From Ovis canadensis (Eukaryota; Chordata; Mammalia; Artiodactyla; Bovidae), in contig NC_091254.1 in the NCBI RefSeq assembly GCF_042477335.2, positions 99,535,001 to 99,599,000 on the forward strand: a stretch of DNA of 64,000 nt. The letters are read 5' to 3'. The position numbers and the translations under genes are program-made. Within the stretch, counting starts at the first letter, position 1; every line of letters begins with the position of its first letter. Positions 56,701-64,000 of this stretch are shown here, one piece after another. The notes below the pieces were generated by a model. That model was not told where the DNA came from and did no database searches. It worked only from the letters and a program-made list of their open reading frames with translations.

Positions 56701-59700
56701 AAGCAGGCTGATGGGGTGCAGGACACGCACGTCCTCCCGGGCAGGGCTGCGTCTCCTGTGCGCTCCCAAAACAAGAAGCCAGGGCCATGCACCCTCCCAG
56801 GCAGGGCTGCGTCTCCTGCATGCTCCCGAAACAAGAAGCCAGGACATGTGCACCCTCCCGGGCAGGGCTGCGTCTCCTGTGTGCTCCCAAAACAAGAAGC
56901 TAGAGCACACAGAACCAGCTCTCACACCTTCTAAGCAGTAGGTAAGCACGCACACAGTCCATTTTAGAAAAGCCTCCTCGTGTAACAGCCTCACTGACCA
57001 CTAGTGTGCCAGAGCATACTCAACGGCCTGGCCTGATGACCACAAGTTCCGTGTGACAGACACTGGCTGAGCACGCAGCAACCCAAGACGAACGCCCACC
57101 TGAGGGCTGGAGGGCAAAGACCAGACGGACAGCGGCCACTTCCCTGCGAGTCCCTGGCGGACCTCCACCAACCAATGACGAGACCCCTCGTCCTTCCAAC
57201 CCAGACTCTCTCATCGGACCACCAACCCACTGGAGATGGCATGGAAACTGATGCCTATTAGTCACAGGTAGGATCTATCCCAAATTTCTTTTCAAATAAA
57301 TCTACGATGCTAACTTCTTTTCCTAACTCTACCCGAGCTTTTAAAAATCTAAAATTCTGAAGACAGAACACTGCACAGTCGATCGTTTATGCAAAGTCCA
57401 CAGCACACAACCTCGATACTACAATAATTAAGTAACCATATATGCAGACCAAGTTCAGTTCAGCTATTATTCCAGACACATTTTGTGAAATAATCGAGGC
57501 AGCTGGCTTTGCTATGGTATCATTTATACTACAAAAAAAACACATCAGTATACAATATTAACATGGTAGATGATATGACAGTTTCCAACAACTTGTTAAA
57601 ATATCCGGTTTTGTACCCTAAAATTACTAGAACTGTTTAAGATATACGTTAATGGGGAAAAAACTAATTTGCATATGACCAAAAATAAAGCTTGAGAGCA
57701 GCTATGTATTGAAAACACGGTAGCTTTGATCTGGGAACCTGTGTGTAAAAACCTGCCCCGGCAGCTGCCACCTCGGAGCAGACGGACAGCAGAGCCGGCA
57801 GCCGCGGGGAGCCCAGCCTTGGCGCCGACAGTCCGCCGGGCCGGCCGGGCCTCTGGGGACAGGCAGGCTGGCCAGGACGGCGCCCACAGAGGCCACGAGG
57901 GAGCCGCTGCAGAGCCGGGGACGCGGCGCCTCAACACGGGAGCTCCCGAGAATGAGAAGAAACGGGGGTCCATCTTCAATACTTCAGAGGGAAAGCGACA
58001 AGCAAGGCCAGAGGGACCTCGGTCAAGGACATCCTCCCGAGTCTCAGTAAGACAGACTGGGCGTGAAGAGGGTGTCTACCTACAGAGGCAGGAGAGAGCC
58101 CTGCTGGTCACTCCCATCCAGGCCAACAGCGAAACTGTTTAAACGCAGTGAAAGCGCTGCACACAACAGGACAGCAATGCCCTCAGTCATCCGAACGGGT
58201 CATAAACACCAAACGTTACCCAAGGAGCAGACATACGACTCCCCAAGCACACTTCGTAGTTCGTGTCAAATGATCCTGAATTAATCGATCCAGTCTAAGA
58301 ATAAGGGAACAAAACGAATAATCCATCCATCAAGTACCTGCTGACCCTACGACAGGATAAATGACATTCTAACAACTGTTGAACTATTAAAGCACTTTAG
58401 CACTCAGTGACTGCCTCACACACACACACGCGCACGCCCCTGGCTTGAGTGCTCATTCAGCGGGTATGTCTTGGTGCCAAGCGATCACTTCCAAGAGAGG
58501 CTGTCAGAGACGCAGCAGCTCTGAAGCTGCCCGCGGGCCTTACGGTGGCGATGGGGCCGTCCACGTGGTAGTCCAGGCTGAACACGTCCCAGCCGGTGTC
58601 CCCCGGAGAGACCTGCGGGAGAGCACACACTGCAGGGCCTCCAGCCCCGCGCGGCCACGGCCCTCACGCGGCCACACCCCACGGAGAGCAGTGAACGAAG
58701 CCGCTTCTAAACCCGCTCAGCGTGTGGAGCGGCAGCCGTGCGCGAGCAGAGACGCGCAGCTCTGTCCACACGGTGCCGGGCATCACGTGCAGGGATGAAG
58801 GGCACGTCCGGCTCAGACTCACTCCTCCCCTCCAGACCACCCCCAGACCAGAGCAGCCTCAACAGCAGGGCCCCAAGCCCCACGAGGCACTGCCCACAGC
58901 CCCGCGCGGGGCCCAGAGCCGGCACCTCCAGCAGCCTCACGTCCAGTCGCCTGAGGATCTCCGGGCTATCAAACTGGGCGTTGGTGGCTCTGACGGCGGT
59001 CTCCAGAATTCCAGTCAAGTTGTGCTGGTACAGAGTCGTAGCTGGACGGGCAAGCTCTGGTCTTCACAGATTCGTATAAAAGTAAAAGAGGACATTACTT
59101 GAATTCACAATAATCTCTGGAGAAACTTAAAATCACAGAGCTCAAATTATAAAAACACAGACGGAAACGACACAACCCGGGAGCAGAAGTTTCACAGAAT
59201 CAACGGCGAGTGAGACTCCGTCGGGCACTGGGGAGTGAGACATTCCTTTAAAAATTAATTTCGATTCAGCTTAAAACTGGTCTTGAGAGTTTTGATTCCT
59301 AAAACACTGAACCAGGTCACGTGTTAGGAAGCACAGCTCCTCACTCCAGCCCGGCCCTGGGGCAGCGTGAGCCCTGGCACCGCCTGCAGATCCCCGTGGA
59401 GGACAGGCCTCGGCTAAACCAGAGCAACGGGGCGTGGGACACCCAGAGCCGCACTGCCAGCAGACCCTGAGGACGAGCGGCAGCTGCGGCCCCACACACC
59501 ACGCTAACAGCTCTCTGGCCGAGCCCACCCTCCCCAGCGGTGCACAGAAACTGCCCCGCAGCCTTCAGGGCGCAGGATGTCGGCAGGAGAGGCTGAGGAG
59601 ACCAACAACGCCAGCATTGCTCAGGTGCCGATGCAAGCTGGCCAGGGATGGCGCCTCCTTTTAAATTAGAAACTGGAAACGCACTTTTGAGAAGAAATGA

Positions 59701-61849
59701 AGCTTTTGTTTGATACCAAGGATGAGATGCTCCAATTATTAAAACCGAGCAGAAGGCAAACACAGGTAAGTCACCCAGAGGACGAGATCTGTAACGTGGC
59801 CCTAAAGGTTCAGAAACGCCAGTGTCCCCGCCCACCCCCTCCCACCTGCTCCTCCCACCTGCTCCCCCCACACACTCACGTTTGCACCCATTTGCCCTAC
59901 AGACAACTTTCACCCAAAGCTAAGCCGACAGAGCAGGGCACACACCCCTTACACATCCGTCGGGGCCTGTATTCACAGGTACACGAGCCTCCGCAAACAA
60001 GGCAAACAGAGCTAGACGGACTGACGTGACAAGGCTTTATCTTCCCAAGGCTCTACGCGAACTCAACAAACTTCCTCTAATGCCACTCGCTCTTTAAACA
60101 ACTGCCAGACACCTGGCCTTGCTGAACCCCCGCACACGCATGGGAGCGCCCGGCGCCGCCTTACTTGAGCAGGTCCATCAGGTGCCGGATGAAGTCCCCC
60201 TGGCCGAGCAGCAGGTACCGGCGCACGGCCTGCATGTGGTCCAGCAGGCTGTACTTCCTGTTCAGGACGTCCAGGAGGTACTTGCTGGTCTCAAAATAAG
60301 CTGCATCAATTTTCCCCTGAAACGCATTTTCCAAATCTGTGAATAAATCTGCAGCTGTGAAGAACAAAAGGGAGAGCACACACACATAATCGCGTTTCAC
60401 GGGGGAGGAACGAGAGGCTCCCCGGCACGCGCGTCGGCCCACGCCCCCCGTGGCTCCTCACACGCACGCGTGTCGGCCCAAACCCCCCCCCGTGGCTCCT
60501 CACACACACGTGCCAGCCCATGCCCACCCGTGGCTCCTCACACACACGTGTCAGCCCACGCCCCCCCCCGTGGCTCCTCACACGCACACGCGTCGGCCCA
60601 CACCCCCCCCGTGGCTCCTCACACGCACACGCGTCGGCCCACGCCCCCCCCCGTGGCTCCTCACACACACGCGTCGGCCCACGCCCCCCCCCGTGGCTCC
60701 TCACACACACGTGCCAGCCCATGCCCACCCGTGGCTCCAAGACAGGCCACAGGAACCGCTGGAGCCACCAGCATCCCCAGCTGGGACCCCACAACACTGC
60801 CAACGCTGGACATGGAGCAGACACCTGTGTTCCCACCTGGAGAAGCCCAGAGGGGACTGCTCACCACATCACAGATTTAAAGGTCACAGCCCTTCCACAA
60901 CGGAGCCAACTCGAGGCCGCACTGAAACAGTGGTTCAGAGGGCATGGAGCGGGTCAGGGGTGATGGTGTTGAGGATAAGCCCGAGATGGCACGTGTTACA
61001 GGCATGACGGCTAGGCGCCGCCAGCATGCAGCCACATCAGGGCATCACAGGCTCCAGGGAGGCCAGACAGCATCCAGGGCAGATGGGGGCAGCACACAGG
61101 GCCCAGAGGGGCTGAGCCCCCAGCCTCAGATGGAGGAGGAGGAGCACCCGGAGCTGATTCACACAAGCAGCTCCTTAACGCGGGTTTGCACCCATGTAAC
61201 CCAAAGCCACATCTCAACACTGGATTTCTCCTGAAAAACCCTGACGACGCGTGCGCAGGCGAGGAGAGACCCCCGCGTGGAGCAGCAGGTGCCCTGCCAG
61301 CGTCGCCCGCGTACCGTCCTGCAGGGGCTCCGCAGACCTGGCCACGGCGGCCACCTTCGCGGGGGGCGTCCGGTCGAGGCACACCTGGTGCAGGAAGTTT
61401 ATCGACTTTCCGATCAGAAGGACCTGAGGGGAGACACCCAGGAGTCACCGTCACCCGGAGCTGGGGCGGCCGCACGCCCATGCTCTACAGCCAGCCACAA
61501 GCCACAGGGTTCCACTGACTCAGAACCAGCAGGAACACTGGGGATAGTGCCAGGGGAATTTCAGGACCCGAAAAAACTATTAACAGACACATACAAATAC
61601 ACATTGATGCAGTCAACTAACACACACTCCACCTCAAGAACGCAAACCCTACAAGGCCACGAGGCGCGTTTCACCGCAGACCGGCCTTGTCCCCCGCGAA
61701 GGCAGGTGCGCACTGATGCCCGAGCCGCAGGAGCCCACCTTCCGGCACTGGTCCATCGTCATGAAGGACGGGATCATGGACGTGCGCAGCGTGTATTTGT
61801 CATGCCACAGCCGGTCCGTCTTCACGGTCGGATCCGACGCCACGAAGAA
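47617..61849 (-). CDS. TUBGCP3: TUBGCP3, gamma-tubulin complex component 3, C-terminal 11 exons
   Basis: Complement of join 47617-47775, 48334-48450, 50213-50353, 51488-51619, 51767-51855, 56553-56688, 58544-58612, 58926-59061, 60165-60354, 61315-61423, 61739-61849: 1,389 nt, 462 codons plus stop. Every junction keeps frame. The protein runs from [15 protein letters not shown] to the C-terminus [14 protein letters not shown]. Counting back from the human length of 907, it starts near residue 446, inside GRIP1, and includes all of GRIP2 (for example [14 protein letters not shown] and [15 protein letters not shown]), the domain that binds gamma-tubulin. GCP3 pairs with GCP2 and gamma-tubulin in the small complex that builds the ring complex at centrosomes. 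Family membership is certain. The choice of GCP3 over GCP2 rests on the recalled C-terminus and the SPACA7 neighbour. The gene continues past the window. Confidence 0.95.
47776..48333. other. TUBGCP3: TUBGCP3 intron, 558 bp
   Basis: GC-rich intron; nothing recognised in it. Confidence 0.7.
48334..48450 (-). CDS. TUBGCP3: TUBGCP3 exon (second from end)
   Basis: 117 nt, phase 0 at both ends, [12 protein letters not shown] to [10 protein letters not shown] Glu-rich start precedes a helix near the GRIP2 end. Donor CAG before GTGCGT. Confidence 0.95.
48451..50212. other. TUBGCP3: TUBGCP3 intron, 1.8 kb
   Basis: Unique GC-rich DNA. Two stretches near 48,520-48,790 and 49,390-49,640 share words such as the CTGTGTGTCTCG/ACACAG type and CCGTGAGGGGACGG-like segments, on opposite strands. 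This suggests a weak old inverted duplication, which was not verified. Confidence 0.45.
50213..50353 (-). CDS. TUBGCP3: TUBGCP3 exon
   Basis: 141 nt, phase 0, [16 protein letters not shown] to DKKQQREAE, a long charged helix. Donor GAG before GTGTGG is weak; acceptor CTCTCTCCAG is strong. Confidence 0.95.
50354..51487. other. TUBGCP3: TUBGCP3 intron, 1.1 kb
   Basis: Mixed-composition unique DNA with no repeat recognised. Confidence 0.6.
51488..51619 (-). CDS. TUBGCP3: TUBGCP3 exon with duplicated acceptor
   Basis: 132 nt, phase 0, [20 protein letters not shown] to LLDADSR. Its acceptor region is duplicated 51 bp upstream on the gene strand. The start used here gives the conserved ITFE/VLECSW junction of GCP3. 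Confidence 0.93.
51598..51699. repeat. TUBGCP3: 51-bp tandem duplication across an exon boundary
   Basis: Copies 51,598-51,648 and 51,649-51,699 match at 44 of 51 positions. Each contains the acceptor core GGTTCCAG (gene strand) followed by a CTCCTGGGACGA-type exon start. The period is 17 codons. Confidence 0.95.
51620..51766 (-). other. TUBGCP3: TUBGCP3 short intron, 147 nt, open in frame
   Basis: Donor GAG before GTGGGT, acceptor GGTTCCAG. Its length is 49 x 3 and there is no stop in the gene's frame, so retention would simply insert 49 residues rich in Pro, Ala and Gly. Use of the duplicated upstream acceptor at 51,671 would add 17 residues. Confidence 0.88.
51767..51855 (-). CDS. TUBGCP3: TUBGCP3 exon
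   Basis: 89 nt, encoding (E)[18 protein letters not shown] to QMQYYITFE, a core GRIP2 helix. Acceptor CTCTTGCAG. Confidence 0.95.
54538..54680 (+). mobile_element. CHR-type SINE, diverged
   Basis: CAGTGGTAGGGCTCTGCACG, GCAGGGGGCACAGGCTCCAT and TCCTGGTCAGAACCAAGATC follow the CHR/SINE2 order, then GGGCACAGCCAAAAAAAACT as its tail. Confidence 0.7.
54820..55260 (+). mobile_element. L1 3'-region remnant, sense
   Basis: ACCCCAGCAATTCCACTTCC, ATACAACACGGCATTATTTA followed by TACTAGTGGAGAATAG, and GGCAATATCATGCTACCAAG follow the sense order of old L1 3' sequence. Confidence 0.7.
55870..55987. repeat. 59-bp tandem duplication
   Basis: Two copies beginning CTGAACTCGGGGGCCTCCGC (55,870 and 55,929), nearly identical and probably recent. 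Confidence 0.93.
56553..56688 (-). CDS. TUBGCP3: TUBGCP3 exon
   Basis: 136 nt, [20 protein letters not shown] to KLLRNLP plus one base. It holds the signature WRAKRMEY of GRIP2. Donor CCAG before GTAGCT, acceptor CTCTTTGCAG. Confidence 0.96.
56689..58543. other. TUBGCP3: TUBGCP3 intron, 1.9 kb
   Basis: Contains a 60-bp minisatellite next to the acceptor, an AT-rich part at 57,250-57,720 and a short CA run near 58,420. Otherwise nothing recognised. Confidence 0.65.
56730..56905. repeat. 60-bp minisatellite, three copies
   Basis: Three tandem units, each with CCTCCCGGGCAGGGCTGCGT then CTCCTG, GCTCCC and AAAACAAGAAGC. GCAGGGCTGC recurs at 56,741, 56,801 and 56,862. Confidence 0.95.
58544..58612 (-). 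CDS. TUBGCP3: TUBGCP3 exon, 69 nt
   Basis: Encodes [20 protein letters not shown] then IAT, phase 0 at both ends. A short but highly characteristic GCP3 segment. Confidence 0.95.
58613..58925. other. TUBGCP3: TUBGCP3 intron, 313 bp
   Basis: GC-rich; nothing recognised. Confidence 0.7.
58926..59061 (-). CDS. TUBGCP3: TUBGCP3 exon
   Basis: 136 nt, [20 protein letters not shown] to RRLDVRLLE. The first base completes the Lys codon split from the preceding exon (AA/A). Acceptor CTGTGAAG. Confidence 0.94.
59062..60164. other. TUBGCP3: TUBGCP3 intron, 1.1 kb
   Basis: Unique DNA; nothing recognised. Confidence 0.6.
60165..60354 (-). CDS. TUBGCP3: TUBGCP3 exon
   Basis: 190 nt, (A)[20 protein letters not shown] to [11 protein letters not shown] plus two bases. 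It spans the linker into GRIP2. The donor GTAAGG is strong. Confidence 0.96.
60355..61314. other. TUBGCP3: TUBGCP3 intron, 960 bp
   Basis: Holds a GC-rich minisatellite at 60,430-60,740; the rest is unique. Confidence 0.7.
60430..60740. repeat. about 40-bp C-rich minisatellite
   Basis: Seven or eight units of the form CGTGGCTCCTCACACGCAC then GCGTCGGCCCACGCCCCCCC, with C-runs of variable length. The last unit switches to GTGGCTCCAAGACAGG. Confidence 0.95.
61315..61423 (-). CDS. TUBGCP3: TUBGCP3 exon
   Basis: 109 nt, [20 protein letters not shown] to SAEPLQD plus one base. Donor GACG before GTACGC, acceptor CCCCTCAG. Confidence 0.95.
61424..61738. other. TUBGCP3: TUBGCP3 intron, 315 bp
   Basis: Nothing recognised. 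Confidence 0.7.
61739..61849 (-). CDS. TUBGCP3: TUBGCP3 exon, most upstream in window
   Basis: 111 nt, phase 0, [20 protein letters not shown] to MTMDQCRK. Late GRIP1 segment. The preceding exon was not found before the window end. Confidence 0.95.
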
Positions 61850-62669
61850 CTGCAAGTGAGGAGGCGGGAAGACGGGCAAAGTGATGCTTCCGGCAAAGTG
61901 TGCACCAACTGCACGGCAGGAAGCCAGCAACCCTGACCTCCAGGGGCAGGAGAGCTGCGCTCACAGGAGCACGTGTGCCAAAGGGCATCTCGGCAGCTCT
62001 CTCTAAACGCAGTCGCTCATTCCCCATTTCTTGTAACAAAAGGTGGTGCTGAGACAAGCTTTTCCCTAAGACACGAGGTGGTCCTTCAATCACAGCATCC
62101 GCTCTCCACCTGGAGGGTGGGAGGGGGCAGTGCTAACCCACAGGGACTCTTCCCAGACCTCTGAGCCCGGCTCCATTTTCAACTCAAGCCGACTCAAGAG
62201 TTTTCCCGCCCTCCTGTGTCAAACAACTGCGTATCCGCCACCAGGGTGTCTGCCCCAGCCCTGCAGGGGCCTGGGTCTGGAGCACGGGCACCTTGCCTGA
62301 GGCACACAGCTCAGAGGCCGGGCGTGGCCAGCTCCCAACCTGGGCACGGCCAGCACCAGCCCACCCAGCAGTCCCACGCGGAGTGACCTTCTCGGGGCGG
62401 CTCTGTCCTGAGAACCACCGTGCTCGGAAGCTCCCCGGTCCACTTCCTCAGCCTCACCAACCCGGGGACCAGCCTGATGGCTGACGGCAGAAACGACGGG
62501 GGACGCGAAGGAGGAAGCTGAGTCACCGCTGCTTCCAGCTCCTCTGCTTCTGCACCGAGGACGCTCTCCTTCTCCAGTCACGGTCCTAACAGGCTCGCGC
62601 TTTTATTCTGTAAACTCCATCTTACTCTGCATCCAAGTGAGCTCCCTTCCCGTCACGCTCATGAGTCGG

Positions 62670-63235
62670 CCGTATCTCCAGATCCCACGTCTAAGAGCTG
62701 ACTCACACAGTGCTTGCCTTTCTGTCTTCTTTCACTCAGCATAACGTCCCTCCAAGTCCATCCGCGTTGCTGAAAATGGCACAGCCCCACTCCTCCCTGG
62801 CCGAGTAGTATTCCACTGCGGACACACCGCATCTTCTCTCCTCATACCCCTGCTGACGGGACACTTCAGCTGCTTCCACGCTTCAGCAGCCGGCAGTAAC
62901 GATGCTGCAAACACCAGCCAGCACCTCTTTCCAAATGGGCGCTTCTGTTCGTTGGGTGAAAGCCCAGGAGGCGGCGTTTGTTGAGAAAGCTCTGTGCTGT
63001 CTCCACAGGGGCTGCGCCAGTGCCCGTCACCAGCAGCAGTCCCCTTTCCTGCACGCTCGCCAACATCGGCCGTTTCCTGACGGCCAACCTGACAGGCGTG
63101 ACGTGCCGTAATGCCTCCCTGCGGCCTCGGTTTGCGTGTCTCTAACCATCAGTGATGCTGAGCATCCCTTTACGTGCCTGTGGACCATCTGTGCGTCTCC
63201 TCTGGAGAAACGCCTATTTCAGAAGATCCCTTCAG
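62670..63235 (-). mobile_element. L1 3'-region remnant, antisense
   Basis: CTTTCACTCAGCATAACGTC, CGAGTAGTATTCCACTGCGG, CTGACAGGCGTGACGTGCCG and ATCAGTGATGCTGAGCATCC follow the standard antisense L1 order. CpGs are unusually plentiful for such an old copy. Confidence 0.88.
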
Positions 63236-63789
63236 GGCTCTAGTCTTGCCCAACTAGAGGACCCAGAGGCAGTTTTAACAGTGCTGCAGAAGTAGCAAAG
63301 CTCAGGGGTCACCTGGAGTTTTTTCTTTCAGGGAAAAGGAGTGAAAACTCGACCTTAGGGTGTAGGTCAGTCCCACCCAGAGGCAGCCAAGGTGGGACGC
63401 TGGGCCTCACTCTGCAGCAGCAGGACAGGGAAGGGTCCCAACAGCAGGGAAACACGGTGTTCAGGAGAGCTGCCTGGGAGGCCCACACCATGAGCCCGGG
63501 GCCAGGGTCAGATGGAAAACAGTCCTGCTCAGGGTGAGTCATGTGAGGCGCACAGAAGGGAGGGCTAAGCCAGTGGGGTGCAGGGTGGGCGGGGGACAGT
63601 CCCCCAGCGCAGGAGACAAACTCAAAGCTGCAGGTGCAGCCCCCTCCGCCGCCAAGCCAGCCCCCCTCCAGGACTGACTTCAGAGAAGCTGCTAGACACA
63701 CATGGAGGCCCATGAAAGCACAGCCACCTCATTAATGCGGTGGAGACGCACACCTACAAGAGCACGATCTGCTCAGACAGAGTCACCGG

Positions 63790-64000
63790 GTAGAGTCCAC
63801 GCCGGAGCCACGCCATGGGGGCTGCAGGGCCCCCAGAGCACACACACGGGGCCCGTATGCGCTCACACCAGGGACGGGGCGCCCAGGGCACACGCTCGGA
63901 GGCTCACACCAGGGATGGGGCGCCCAGGGCACACGCACGGGGCCCCACGTGCGTTCACACCAGGGACGGGGCGCCCAGGGCACAGGCACAGGGCCCCGCG
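63790..64000. repeat. about 50-65-bp minisatellite, open at window end
   Basis: Units contain TCACACCAGGGACGGGGCGC then CCAGGGCACACGC and GGGGCCC. At least three full copies, the last running out of the window. Confidence 0.93.

Larger units (their letters stand above)
61850..64000. other. TUBGCP3: TUBGCP3 intron, continues past window
   Basis: Contains an antisense L1 remnant and a minisatellite (listed separately). No further exon recognised on the minus strand. Confidence 0.65.

Noticed and set aside
47617-61849. Identification as TUBGCP2
   Set aside because: The C-terminal [13 protein letters not shown] ending is that of GCP3 as I recall it, and the SPACA7 neighbour matches human 13q34, not the 10q26 locus of TUBGCP2.

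Overview
This window is nuclear DNA from a ruminant, most likely a bovid. It carries many BovB (RTE-clade) LINE fragments, Bov-A2/Bov-tA SINEs and cetartiodactyl CHR-type SINEs on top of older L1, L2 and MIR remnants. Its two genes are split into short exons with GT-AG introns and mammalian polyadenylation signals. There are no bacterial features.

Layout. (1) 1-26,042 is intergenic. No protein-coding exon could be supported there. It holds simple repeats, SINE/LINE insertions, a 0.66-kb G-rich GGGT/GGAT array (20,449-21,106) and several repeat-free blocks that look like developmental enhancers (about 5,755-6,060, 9,781-10,120, 10,560-10,720, 16,690-17,510). (2) 26,043-42,035 (+) is a seven-exon gene encoding a 189-residue secreted protein that I identify as SPACA7 (sperm acrosome-associated 7). 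All six introns are phase 1, but only if intron 3 uses a GC donor. Intron 5 is filled with nested L1 and BovB sequence. (3) 42,036-46,764 is the gap between two convergent genes, much of it a 1.8-kb CA-rich minisatellite. (4) About 46,765 to the window end (-) holds the 3' UTR and last eleven coding exons of TUBGCP3 (gamma-tubulin complex component 3). They encode 462 residues: the end of the GRIP1 domain, all of GRIP2 and the natural C-terminus. The rest of the gene lies beyond base 64,000.

The order SPACA7(+) then TUBGCP3(-) matches human 13q34, where SOX1 lies on the SPACA7 side. The left third is therefore probably the SOX1-SPACA7 interval, in cattle near the end of chromosome 12. Many GC-rich minisatellites fit a subtelomeric position.

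The two genes have unrelated jobs: SPACA7 is an acrosomal secreted protein of spermatids, and GCP3 is part of the microtubule-nucleating gamma-tubulin complex. The most unusual points are the inferred GC-AG intron in SPACA7, a 147-nt TUBGCP3 intron that is open in frame and carries a duplicated 3' splice site, and a 42-bp tandem expansion inside an L1 ORF2 remnant. Gene names, the human order and repeat family names come from recalled knowledge. No database search was run.
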